A program made the position numbers and the translations under genes. Positions 45,274 to 57,268 of a stretch of 64,000 bases of DNA are shown here, piece by piece (the stretch's first letter is position 1; the number at the start of each line of letters is the position of its first letter). This DNA comes from Myoxocephalus aenaeus (taxonomy: Eukaryota; Chordata; Actinopteri; Perciformes; Cottidae): assembly GCA_038501785.1 (NCBI GenBank), contig JBAMJR010000050.1:2952501-3016500 (forward strand), written 5' to 3'. The notes beneath the pieces were generated by a model, which did no database searches, was not told the origin of the DNA, and saw nothing but the letters and a program-made list of their open reading frames with translations.

Positions 45274-47071
45274 ACCAATAATTTTCACTTGATGCCCTCT
45301 CTCCGAATTTAACTCAAAATAAACAACAAACCCGGGGTTGTAAGTACACGTTGGGGGCTCATCTTTCTTGGCAGTGTGTGATTGCTTTCATGACGCTGCC
45401 ATGCTGTGTCCTCATAACATTCATTTAAAATCCCTTGACGAATTGGATAAACAAGCAATTTAGGTGCCGGTAATGTTTCAGAGGCGTGTTCAAAAAGACA
45501 GCTGTCTTGAGGAAAAGTTTTCAAAGCCACAGTGAGGAAATGGAAGGTGAGTACATTTTGTTTACATCTTACAGCCGGGAAGAAGCTGAGGCTGACTCTA
45601 ATTACGGAGCAGTTTGTTGTCTAAGTGACAGTGATGCTTGAGAGGATACACACGGAGGGAAAATGCATTGTGTGGGAAGAAAACAAAGAAAAATGAGAAT
45701 AATGCTTAAAATCCAATTTACCACAGCAATCGTATAATGGCGACAGAAAACACATTCTCACTCTCAACTCATCGAATACGGCAGCTTGGTCACACTTTAG
45801 GTAGCCGGCTAGCGTCAGGTGTGTCAGTTTCCGTTTATTACATGCATAGAGGTCTAAATAACCTTCCAACATACATTCACTTAGTTATTGGGTTTACTGG
45901 ATTAGCTTCAGGCAACACAACTATTTGGTGAGCCATAGGAGAGGTTAATGTTTCGGTGGAAATAAAGACACTTGTAATGACACTTCCTAAAATAATGGCC
46001 TCAGGTTTTTCAGAAAACACTAAAAACTTGACCAAATGTAATAGGGGTGCACAAGCTGCCTCTAGACACGGCACAACAGGCATACTGTAATACCGGTCAA
46101 ATTATGTTATGATTTCTAATATTATGTTCGAGTGAGATATTCATTGACAAAAATGCTAACTAAAATGCTAGCTTCAAAATGCCATCTTGAAAAGCTTGTA
46201 AAATTGCCTAAGTCACATTGTCTTTTGATTTAGGGAAAATAAAACGGCCTAAGTCACACTGTTGACATTATACTATCGGGGTAGAATCACATGATCTGTT
46301 CAACTGAGGATGTAGGCGATTTTACCAGAGGTGGCCAGTATCATGAGGAGAGGATTTAGGCAAGAAAATCATTTTTGTCATTATTTTAGGAAGGTGACGA
46401 TATGTAAGTTACTGTAACAACGAACCGCCGTTACCCAGACAGTGGCAGTTCAATCTGAGTGACAGATTGAACTGGATTGTGGTGAATGTCTAGTTAGGTG
46501 GCAGAACAATGTTGTGTATATATTTATTGCAACAACTTACCTCTCCTGTTTCCTCTTCCAAGGGTGTTTGGGTAAAAGAGCTCCCATTTATAGTTCCGGG
46601 AAATACCAACTGGAGGAAGCGGGTAGGGGGAAGTGAAGATATGTGTTGCTCTGTATATTTAAATAAAACTATGCATTGATAATTTACTTTAATAAAGGAA
46701 GTATACATAGTGGTAAATTAAGATGGATATTTTGGGGGTTAGTGAAATCGTGTAAATATTTAGTGTACATATTTAGTTATAGCTAGACTGACCTCTAGAT
46801 GGTAGGTCTGGTCTAATTACAGTCACCAGAGGTATATAAAGAGCTCAATATGTTTGTGAAGTGGAGACTGGTGGAACCTTTGTGTGAAGAAGCTTCATCC
46901 AAACTGTTTTTGACTCCAGATCGGCTCATTTGCCTCCATGGCCGCTCAGGCATCCTAACAGTTACATAACAAAGCAAGGTCAAATAAGTCACTTGACTTG
47001 GTTTCACACGGGACACTAACCGCCGTCTCCTGAGTGAAAGTCTATGTTTGTCCACACAGACCTCCTACCTA
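45274..47071. other. Spacer, no gene called
   Basis: Contains an exon-like segment at 45482-45546 and a pair of CCTAAGTCACA(T/C)TG direct repeats near 46.2 kb, about 51 bases apart. No recognised ORF. Confidence 0.45.
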
Positions 47072-47275
47072 AGCGGACTTTCTCGCTTTTTATACTCCAT
47101 CAGTTGCTCCGACTGTCTAATACAGACGGCTTCACATTAGAGTCAGCTGAAGGCCCGGTGCAACTCATCCAGATGATAACGGGTGCCTCAATGCATCATT
47201 ATCAGACGCACAGGGGCACTGACCGAGCATCTGTACTTGACTAGTTGGGAGTGAGAACAGGTTGCAAAAGCAGTT
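47072..47275 (+). repeat. Dispersed repeat, copy A
   Basis: Shares ordered blocks with 62355-62560: GGACTTTCTCGCTTTTTATA versus GGACTATCTCGCTCTTTTTA, TTAGAGTCAGCTGAAGG versus TTGGAGTTAGTTGCAAG, and GCACTGACCGAGCATCTGTA versus GCACTGACCAAGCGGCAGTA, then TTGACTAGTTGGGAGTGAGA versus TTGACGAGTTGGGAGTAAGA. The two are diverged copies about 15 kb apart in the same orientation. No TIR, poly-A tail or ORF identifies the class. Confidence 0.65.
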
Positions 47276-47550
47276 TTTGAGACAAATTATTCGACCACTC
47301 GGAACTAAAGCATGATAAGAACTGTTTATTTATGGTTGTTTATGTCACAACTGTAGTAAGACCCAAATGTAGACACAGACCAGGGAATAATAAAGTGCAA
47401 AGTTACATATGTGAGTAGATGGAAGGCAGCTGGGTGGACTGGACAGGTGGGGTGAAAGAGGAGGAGCCGGAATCTAGTTTGAATTTTACTTCCTATTTCA
47501 AAGCAATAGTCCGTGCTTGGCCTGGTCCAGGAGAAGCATTATTTTACTAA

Positions 47551-47715
47551 GTAAGTAGTAAAGTTTATTTATATGGCACTTTTCACAGACAAAGGTGCTG
47601 TACAGGAGTAGAAAAAACAACAAATGAACACAAAGTGACCATACAAGGGGCCAAAACATTACAAGAGGTAAGAAAGCACAATAAAATACACAATAAAAGA
47701 AGGCGCAGAATAAGA
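47551..47715 (+). repeat. Teleost retroposon fragment
   Basis: AAGTTTATTTATATGGCACT, TTTCACAGACAAAGGTGCTG and TACAGGAGTAGAAAA, then an A-rich AATAAAATACACAATAAAAG tail, match a dispersed fish sequence ("aagtttatttatatagcacttttcacagacaaaggtcacaaagtgctttacag") recalled from memory. Confidence 0.75.
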
Positions 47716-49901
47716 ATGACTCACAGTGATCCTTTTATATTTGATACTCTGAACATTCTGCTTGTGTTACTTGTTTTATTTGCTGTTAAGATATGTGTAT
47801 GAAGAACAGTGCATGTCGTCCATATACCTGAAACGTTAGTTAGCTAACGTTAGTTAGCGTCATCTACTGAGCCAACGTTGATTATTTAGATATCCAGTTA
47901 CTGTCTCGGGGTGTTCAACACACCTTGTGGTGTTCTTCTTCTTTCAATCTCATTATCTCTCACACGCTCTCTCCTCAGCAACATTGTTGAAAATGAGTTA
48001 ATCCAGAGGTGCTAATTCGTCTGAAGCATTCACCTCCATGCTCACGAGCAGCAGCAGCAACCCCCGGTCCCCGCGAACACTCCTCTCATCAGAATCTCTC
48101 ACATCTCCCGGAATCCAACCTGGGCGAGAGCAGCGGGGTGTGCCAATGAGAGAAAACCAGAGAAGCAGTTGAGGTTAAACACAGAGAAGGGTGTTGAAAG
48201 GCAAACCCAACTCTCGCTCCACCGGGAGATTGCGGAAAGATGAAATGTTCCGAGTTGTCAGCGAATGGCAGCTGTCTTAAGTTGTGAGTTCAAGGCTGTG
48301 TTCAAAAGTTGCAGTGTTGGAAAAAAAGTTGACTCAAATGAGGAAAAACAAAACCAGTGCTGAGGTCTTTGCCAAACATGGGATTCAAAGTCACATCTTT
48401 TTGACAGCTGTTTTCTCTTTCAGGAGGGGAGAACTTTTCTGCAGGATGGTTTCTGCATCATGTCTCGTATGGAAAGCGGGTATCATTAGCAAGTGCACAT
48501 CAAGGGCTCGGTCGTTACCTATATGTTCTGATGTGGATATTTTTAGCGGTGTCTCTTTTTTCCGACTGATACTGAGGACAATATTTAATTTTTACATCTG
48601 TTAACTTTTTGTTTCAGATGCGTTCTCTGCCAGGAGACGTGGTTGGGGAAAAAAGCAGATTGGAAGCACGGCTTACTTCTCAGTTATATTCATTTACGGT
48701 GATGTTCTGAATAACAGCAGATATGATGAAGCGAGGGTCAGTTATTTGCCTCTGAAAGCCAAATTAATTTGCATGGGTATATTTAAGGAAGGGAAGATAA
48801 AAAAAAAAAAGAATTCACCTGTAATCTTGCATACACTAATGCTGTAATTACATCTGCACATGTTTATTTTTTTGGGATGTCATTTAGTTCATAAGCGATT
48901 CTATTTTAGAATAACTAATGTTTTTTTTTCTAAGCTTACTTACGAATCCCACCACTAAACCATACCTTATTAGGGCAGCCGCAGTCACTGATTGCATAAT
49001 TAGCCGCTGCATTAGTAAATCAGATGCTAATTTAATATAGATTTCGGGAGTAAATTGAATAAAAACAGCGATGCAAATTTGCCCGCTGCTTTTCAATGTG
49101 TATGCCTGGTGATCGCAAATTGCATTTGGCCTATCAACCTTTCCCTCGTGTGCAAAACAGTATATTTCATTAATTCTTGGTCAGACCAACCCGCTCTCAC
49201 TGCCCCTCAGCATCTAATTCCGACGCGCCGTGCTTTTAACTAACTCCAATGTAAACCACCAGCATCATTAATCATTAATCCCAGCAACGGACTTAGCAAA
49301 AAGACATAGATAGTTCCACGTCATGGAATGTGTGTGTCCACCCATAACAAAGGATCCTAATCGGCTTTCCATTGGCTTCGTTTCTGCGGTGCCACAAGCA
49401 CACAATGCGCTGTGAAGACGTTGTGGACATTTCTACAAGCTCACGTTGATTATTGTCACGCTGCCCCATCAACACATCAGCTGTTAAAACCTTTGCATCG
49501 TAGTGCATCACTCTTTATCACAAATAGAAAATATATCTAGTAGCTACAGTACCCTATCCAGGGACTACTTCACCTTAGATATGTGCGCTCTAATGTTGCT
49601 ACAACTGGTTTCAGGTATTAAGCACCTTTTAGAACGGAGTGAACTCAAACTAGAGTCTGGAGATTTTAAAGCTTTATCTGTTTTTGTTGTTTGTCTTTTT
49701 AATCATTCTTGTAAATGAAAATAATAATGATATAATTCACTGTTATTGTTTTGCTGTGTTGCTCTTGTGGGTGTCTGTTGTTCTCAGAGATATGAATCGC
49801 TATGAGCCCGATTGAAATAAAGATTAAATCAATTAAAAATAAAATAAATCGACAAGAAAGCAAAAAAACTGTGTTACCCAAAACATCAAACACATATCTT
49901 A
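47716..49901. other. Spacer, no gene seen
   Basis: A 106-codon plus-strand ORF at 48284-48604 and several shorter ones lack recognisable features. A TTAGTTAGCTAACGTTAGTT palindromic patch occurs near 47.84 kb. Confidence 0.5.
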
Positions 49902-50031
49902 AAACTTGCAATAGCTGTTTCTTTTTTTTTTAGCCACATCACTGCCTTTTAAGTAGATATTGCTATAAATAAGCAATATCTACTTAAAAGGCAATGTTGT
50001 GGCTAGAAAATTAAACAGCTATTGCAAGTTT
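49902..50031. mobile_element. 130-bp near-perfect hairpin MITE
   Basis: The outer arms AAACTTGCAATAGCTGTTT and its exact reverse complement AAACAGCTATTGCAAGTTT enclose inner arms AGCCACATCACTGCCTTTTA/AGTAGATATTGCT and AGCAATATCTACTT/AAAAGGCAATGTTGTGGCT, with a loop of only about 6 bases (ATAAAT plus neighbours). The only breaks are a poly-T versus AGAAAATT segment and two mismatches. It would fold into one long stem. A snapback MITE is the likeliest identity; a small-RNA precursor is possible but untested. It abuts a dispersed repeat on its right. Confidence 0.85.
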
Positions 50032-50150
50032 CATCTGGAGTTGCATTTGTGTACACACGAGTCCAATACTCACTCTCTTGAAGCTCTGTTTTGGTCTTCA
50101 ACAACTATATAGAAACTATAGAGATGAAATATGAGTCCAACTTTGACCCT
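50032..50150 (+). repeat. Teleost dispersed repeat, copy 2
   Basis: GAGTCCAATACTCACTCTCT then TGAAGCTCTGTTTTGGTCTT and CAACAACTA parallel the middle of the 11.36-11.69 kb repeat (GTCCAATATTCACTCTGCTT, TTAGCTCTGGTTTGGTCTCC, ACCAACT). Same orientation, shorter copy. Confidence 0.55.
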
Positions 50151-52229
50151 CATGACAGACGCACACATACAAATGCTGTTTGCCTTCTTTTGAGAAACTT
50201 TGTAAAAGCCGACAGAAATCTCTCCTGAATATCTTATATCTTCGGGATGGACTTTGTCTGCCACTCTCTTCCTTCTCTTCTTGCTGAACGTGCAGTGCAT
50301 GCAGCCAGCACTAACTGTTGACCAGGCTGGAAGTGAATATCAATTTTTGGGCAGAAATGGAAAGAGAAAAAAATATGGATTTCATTCTAATAGCATGGCT
50401 TTAGTTGTCATAAAAAGGAATGAAACAGTAATGAGTCTTTGTTTGACTTGTATCTTTGGGGCAGGTTTACTTTGCATTCATCTGCGGTTATTGCCTCGTT
50501 TCATCTGAAATGAGCCCGTCTGAAATATATCCTGCTTAAAGCCAACAAGACAGGGGATCTCGCCCGTGTAGTCGGCTGCTGTCGGCTGTCACCAGTTAAA
50601 GTCCTCTCTCAAGCCGGGGAATGTGTTCATTTGTGCTTCATCCATAATCGACTGTAAGCTTGAGAGAAAGGCGGTCTCCGAGGGCGACGTTGGCCCGCTT
50701 CCAGTCTTGAACGCCAGTGTCAGAATCGGCGAGGGGTTCATCATTAGGGGGAGTGAGCGAGGATGATTCCCGGGCAGGAAACAGTGTCTAATGGAATTGA
50801 GTGGTGACTGAGGCCCTGTGGGAGATTACACCAGTCTGTCCGTAATGAGCAGCGTAATAGCACGATTACAGCGGCACTTAACGACTCCAAAACGGCCACC
50901 ACTGTTAGCGTGTGGACACCCTCCGCTGTGCATTCCTTCTCTTACTTCATTAGCTGAAGCCCGGCACAATTACTGCACCATTTATAAGCGGTCGCACGAA
51001 GCATCGGCTATCAGTTTTCGACTGTATGTATTTTGTCTGCTGTCATCCAATTTCCTGCTTAAAAGCCCATTTAGACCAGGATTTTAAAAAGAGCAACGTT
51101 TTCCCTTAAAGTCGATTGATTTCAATGTAAGCCAGTCTGCTCACAGAGGCACTGAACATCTGGCTTTAGTTGTTTTGCACCAACTTTGGTGTACTTTAAC
51201 ACACAAAATTTAAAATATATATTTTTTTTAATCTAGACCTAAAAGGAGACATTCACACCACCCAATTTTATGCAAACCTGTGCTGCCAAAGCATGAACTG
51301 CTGAAACTATGTTAACTAATTCTCCGGTTAGCAACCGAGCTAGCCAGCTTCGCTACGTCACCAAGCAAAAATAAAATCTTGGGGGAACTACATAACAGTC
51401 AGTTTCCCTCTGAGGTCACCAGGCAGGGAAAATACTCCATACTGCAGATTTAGGTTGCCTGATACAGTTGATAAATGAGGTGATAGCTTCATTTAATGGG
51501 ACTCATTTTACCACAACTTGAGGCAATGCATGTCATTCCACCAGGAATCCTAAGTGACCCTCTCGTGGGGGAATGAAAGGGTTTCATTGAGCACATAATG
51601 CCTTTTGTCGTACTAAAATACATAACTCAATACAAAGGAGTCGACGGCTTCATCAAAAAATAATCCGCTTGTGTGCAAGAAATAACTTCCTTTAGTTTCA
51701 TTATTACTTCTACTTTAATGTCAGTCATCATTATCAGAGATTCAATGTTGCTTTTATGCAGCACAAATACAGACCTGTGTTATGACAGGTAAGATTAAGC
51801 ACATATTGCCTTATGAATGTGGCAGCAGCTCTCCGGGGAGATCCGCTTGACACTTCCTAAGGATTCTGCTCGACACGGCTAACAGGATCGGATGTTATGT
51901 CAAGCAAAGGTGCAATTTTCATTAACCTCCAGGGGTGCCGTGATTTGAATGCGCCAGCCCAGCAATTAGTTGATTGTGACTGATTGACAAAGCCACTGCT
52001 TTCCAGCCCCGATGAAAGATGGGAGTCAGAGAACAAGTGTGCCGTGTGCCGCTGGGTTCAGGCCTCTCCGCACAGCCCTTCACCCCCAACGCTGCGACTT
52101 CCTCTGTGGTCCGTTGCTCCCTCAGGCCTCTCTGAAGGGTCCAGGAAGTGAGGGCAGAGTATGATGCATTACATCTGTAGGTTCAGCACTTAAACTCTGA
52201 GTGTAACAAGAAATTGGTGTCAAGCTTAT
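50151..52229. other. Spacer, no gene seen
   Basis: ORFs up to 89 codons with no recognisable content. The region near 50.55-50.9 kb is GC-richer and looks unique. A GCTAGC-containing stretch at about 51.3 kb may be another old repeat. Confidence 0.5.
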
Positions 52230-53110
52230 CCTTTTAGAAACTCATAATGTAATAACTGTGGATAATGTTGCTCATAACAACAACAGCTACTGTAATAATC
52301 GTCCTAAATGCTGATTTGTAATGTAATACCTTCTGTGCATGATGTAACAGGTTATTCATACTTGTTGTTTCCTGACAACCCTTTTTCATTTAAAATGTAA
52401 TAATTTTGTAACAAATTGAAATGTAATATGTTAGGATCTCAAGGTCTTTATGTTTTAAAGTGTTTTATTCTACATTCCTTGTATTTACATGTGTATGGGT
52501 TGTCATTCAAATTCAAACCACATAAGATGGCCGCAGTTCTTTCCTTTCTCAAGGTAGCACCGATGGCTCCATATGACCTAGGTACGTAAACGAGACCATC
52601 AGCTAGAAGATTGTCTATTTCTATCTGGTTGTTCTTAATGCTTGTCATCGGTGCAACTGGATTGGACACTACCACCTTTGTCCACATGGACCGCCAAAAA
52701 CAACACAAAATGAAAGTTCCTTCTAGTAACTTTAAAATGCAAATAAATGGTGTTATATTCAAAATGCAGACTGGACCCTAACACATGCTATTTAAATTGT
52801 TTTACAATGAATTTCTAGTTATTAAAGGTTTTATTTAAAAAAGTTACGTAGCAAGAATGTAATAACTTGCAATAATATATGCAACATTTTTAAGACTCGA
52901 CAGATAGTTCAATTTTATCCATCTTTTTCATCATGTTATGCACAATAATTACATTATGCGTTTCAACAACACAGTGGAAGAGTAAACAAATATATTTTTG
53001 ACTGATGTTTTGGTGTGTGTTTTGTATATTTATAAAGAACAAAAGGCTGAACACATACTGTAAATCCATTGTTGAAATATGTAATAACTAAATATGTAAT
53101 ATTATTTTAA
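52230..53110. repeat. TGTAATA-rich block, possible old transposon
   Basis: TGTAATA or close variants recur in one orientation at about 52250, 52292, 52320, 52398, 52422, 52857, 53080 and 53093, several as ATGTAATAACT. Between the clusters lies a 104-codon minus-strand ORF (52448-52762) without a recognisable domain. Motif clusters at both ends of a ~0.6-kb core could be the subterminal repeats of a decayed element; no TIR pair is clear. Confidence 0.4.
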
Positions 53111-55932
53111 CATATACAGAGAATAATCATATTCAGAGTTTACAGTATTTATAAAAACCTTATAAAAACTGAAAATGAGGAGCACAATTTCAGTGAATGT
53201 CCACATTGCACTGCCAATTTTATTCAACGAAGCAAACAACATTAAGTCACAGTAATAGATGTGTAGGCTGCAAAACAAATTCATAGCAATACTAGCAAAT
53301 AGGCTCACCGTATTAATTACCAAAAGGAGCGCATTACATTAGATCTATTCAATTATTTATCCATCTCTCTACTGTTTATTTCACTTCCAGAAAACAGAAT
53401 ATTCGCTGGCCTGATGTACCAGTAAGGTAATCACATTCTCACTGCTCACTTCCTCTTAGAATTACGAGTTAATTAATTTGGGAGATGGAGTATGCATTGC
53501 TGCTAATACAGATGGCACAGAGTCTGGGACCAGAAATTATTTGGGGAAATCCATGCACTTTGCGCTGCGTGGCAGCAACAAGCCTTAGAATAAAAACACA
53601 GAAAGGGACCCCCAACGACAACGCTAGAAAGCTCCTTACCCTACTTTCAGATCTGTTTGCTGGAAGGGGGTAATGACGGGTCTGAAGGCTCTGGCAGACG
53701 ATATTTTTCACGCTGATAAGATTCATCAATGGGGCTGAAATGCGGCGTGAAGGAGCTCATCAGACGAACCTGCTTGAGCTCTCCCTGGGCGGTCACTCTC
53801 GTCTCAATGAACTCCTCAGTCAGAGGCAATTGAGTGTATGCATCACATGCAGCTTCAAGGAGGCGCGGGGCCTAATGTGATATGATTTGCATACACGGTT
53901 GTGCGAGACTGTCTCGCAACAAGAGACTCTGTTCTAAAATTAGAACTCCCAGCATCGTCAAAGACGGGAACTAGCCCATTTATATTTGAGACGTTCGGCG
54001 GGCCTAAAAGGTTGCAGAGGAATCAGAGCTGACATTTGAATACACGTCCCGCTTCTCAATTTTCTTCCGTCGCCTTCTTTTCTTCGGCTTTTCACCGGAC
54101 TTTATATTGAGCTCGTGCACCTCTAACGCGGCGCATGATCGATATGTTATTGCAGCATTGTCAGGGACATATCTGCCATTAAGATTGCAGCCGGGCGGCC
54201 TGACATTCCTCCTCCCGGCTCGCCGCGGCGGAGGACTGGTGGGCCGAGTTCTTGCAAAATTGGAAATTTGCGGAGGTGACATCACAGGCGCATTAATACC
54301 GCCACAGCCTCATTCCCCCTCAAAAGGTCGTCGCCGGCATCACCTGGGAAAAAAAAGATTTGCTGCGGGGGGCAGAAAAGCCAGAGAGTCGGCAGAGAGA
54401 GTGAACTCGGCATTAAAAATCCTTTAATTTGTTAATTTCAGCAAACGATTTCCCAAGCCAATTATCCAAATGCCACGGTGAAGCATTGCAAGACTTTGCT
54501 GAAAGTGCTCGGTATCATGCCTCATGCATTAGTTATAGCAAAATGGAGGATGCAAATTGCCTCGTTTTTTTCCCTTCTCTTCCCTCTCAGAGTTTGCAAA
54601 TTGTTCAAGCTGCCTTTTCTATTCATCTTTAATATTCGCTGATCCCCTATTGTGTGGAGGGGAGAAGAAAAAAAAAAATCACTCAACAACTTCAGATGTG
54701 TCTGTATGAACAGGAAAACAAACATAATGGCACGCTGTGAGAAATGACATTGAAGTAAAAATGCAGTTATGCCGTTGTTGGAAGCCATAATACTAAATGA
54801 TATAATGATATGATTTATTATTGTTCTCTCAGCCATATTTATGTAATTCACTGCATGCATCCGATATCTGACCAGATTGGTTTGATACAATTCTCATTTT
54901 TACTCTGCTGTGGAAAACGTACACCGTTATTCAATCTTCAATCTGAAAAAGTGTTTCCTAACATGCGAGAAGTGAATACGTTTCTTAAAAAAATCTCTTT
55001 ATACGGTCTTTAGAAATTCTCTCAACAACTACAGAATTTTCCCTTCCCTCCTTTTCATCGTATACCCTTGGTGTCAAGGGCTCCCGCCGTCATATTAGCT
55101 TGTCAAGGCGAGCCTTTTGATCTACCTCCTCGCTTTAGAATAAACAATTCTGAGACAGTTTCAGGTTTGGAGAGGAGAAAACGCTCCTAAATCAGCAACA
55201 AGAAGATCTGCAGTATTGTTCTGCAAAGGCGGCGAGATTGACAGCGCTGAGATTGGGAAAAACAAGTTTAATTGTGATTGTCATCGCGACAAAACATTTA
55301 AAGGGCTTATTTTTCCAACCGCTGTTTCCCCTGAAAGCTCTTTATTTACACAGTGTGGGCTCCGTCCCTTCTGCTGCAGGTCAAACTAATTCTGCATTTG
55401 TTATATTTAAGGAAATTGCTGGCAGATTGAAGGTAAAGTGCTTGTAGCGGGAGATCAGGGATGTGATGCTAAGGGCCGAGGGTAGCGCATGAATACAAAG
55501 GAGGCTGCGCCGCCGCGTTGACTCAAATTTGAGGTATTAGCGTTGGGCCCATTAATCCCCGGTGCCGATAACCTCGCGGCCTGAGCCGACGTCTGCCTCC
55601 CTATCGAGGGCTTCGCAGATATTAATCTCCACCGTGTTTGTTAGCGCCGTTGTCACATTAAAGAGAGCAACAGGATATGTTAAAGTAATCTATCTGCAGA
55701 TGCTCGAATAGGAGAAAAACCTCTGTATCAGAGTAATGTCACAGAACTTCGTGCAGCGAGAAGAGGGAGTTTGTCCTTTTGGTTTCAGGCTTCCATATGT
55801 CGTATTTTTTTGGAATAATCATGTAAAGCCAGAGGTGTCACCGTGTTACTCCAGATTGGAAAGTACAAATCAAGAAGCAGAGGGTTGGGGAAAGCATGTG
55901 ATGAGTCTGGAAGTGGAACTCGGGCAGCATTT

Positions 55933-55933
<1 letters not shown>
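53111..55933. other. Spacer with GC-rich, possibly regulatory patches
   Basis: Holds CpG-richer patches at 54.17-54.26 and 55.5-55.62 kb within AT-rich DNA and octamer motifs (ATTTGCAT near 53.89 kb, ATGCAAAT near 54.55 kb). ORFs of up to 122 codons on either strand have no recognisable content. Confidence 0.45.

Positions 55934-55995
<62 letters not shown>
55934..55995. repeat. (CT)n microsatellite, 31 units
   Basis: An uninterrupted CT run. It generates spurious Leu-Ser and Arg-Glu ORFs on the two strands. Confidence 0.97.
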
Positions 55996-55998
<3 letters not shown>

Positions 55999-57191
55999 TG
56001 TAATGAGCTAAGCAGGGGAGTGTAAGCAGCTTCTTAGATAATGAGGCACAATTCCCCTGAGAGTCAAGCTGGGCCCACAACTTTATTATACCATCTCTTC
56101 ATACTGAAAATGAAAGCAATCAGAACGGAGAGACCGAGCGGAGAGATGCACGGCGCTCGTGTGTGACGAGGGGTTCTCCTGCAGCATCTCTGTTCGGATC
56201 TGTAGCCGCCATCCGCAAACCCGAATTAGAAAAATGACTTGATGCGCACATACTTATCGGTATGGCCCAATTGAGGGATACAAACGCCTTTAAGTCTGGC
56301 AGATTCCGCCACTTTTGAAAACAAAAGTGCTCTAACGGGCGCCCAAACCACAGAGCATCTATTTTTCATTACACGCGGTACCACGTAACGATAGTCATAT
56401 TTGTGCGTCTACCACTTTACAAACAGCACTAAATGCAGTTGGAAAGGTCCCTAGCTGCGGTGCATTGCGGATGCATAAATGCTATAGTTTTTTATGGTTT
56501 GAGATAGCGGCTTGGCAGTGTACCTCAGCACCTGGGAGCCGACACCTCTTCGGCTTTTCTTGGAGGATATCTCCATAATAGCCTCATTATTCAACTGTGA
56601 GCCCAGGCACACTCAGGCTGAGGTAATGAGCCCCTCACTAGTTGCTGAGTATCACCTTTTTGCAAGAGGTTGCATGGAGAATGCCTCCTGATTAGAAGTG
56701 CTGTTTAGCCATTTTGTAGCAGAAATGCAGTTAAGGTCATGATCTTCATTTTTTTTTTAAATGTTTTATTTCTATTTAAAAGCGGGGATCGGGTGATTCT
56801 AAAGCAATTGCTGCAAACATCCCAGCCAGGGCCTGAAATGCATAGTAAATAATTCAAGCGATGGTTCACCAGAATATGCAGCTGGAAGTCATATACTCTC
56901 ATTATGAAATGCCCTTATGTGTTTGTCTGACTCACAAGTCACCCAATGAGGACGACGAGTGAATGAACTGTATTTATAATGTGATGATAATAATGATGTT
57001 TGTCAGTAAAAAGGTACTGTAGTTACAATTTTAATGTTTTTATGTGATATATCTAATACGCTACTTTTTCACTCCATTTCAGACTATAACATAACTTTTT
57101 TTAATTTTTTGCAAATCAATATTTTAACATATAAGATTGCACAATATGTTTTTTAAATGTAAATAATATAATTTACATATATACTGTATAT

Positions 57192-57194
<3 letters not shown>
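55996..57194. other. Spacer, no gene seen
   Basis: No recognisable ORF or repeat. The right end is AT-rich next to the second CT tract. Confidence 0.55.

Positions 57195-57268
<74 letters not shown>
57195..57268. repeat. (CT)n microsatellite, about 36 units
   Basis: A second long CT run on the same strand, about 1.2 kb after the first, preceded by a short TATATA stretch. Confidence 0.97.

Noticed and set aside
44259..45546. Joining the two exon-like segments into one gene
   Set aside because: In their open frames the junction codon is TGA, so the pair does not make a continuous reading frame.
54004..54427. Overlapping 93- and 106-codon ORFs on both strands
   Set aside because: Both are open because of GC-rich DNA. 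The basic KKRRRRKK string is low complexity, and neither frame has a recognisable domain.
55736..56080. Leu-Ser and Arg-Glu repeat proteins
   Set aside because: Products of translating the (CT)n microsatellite.
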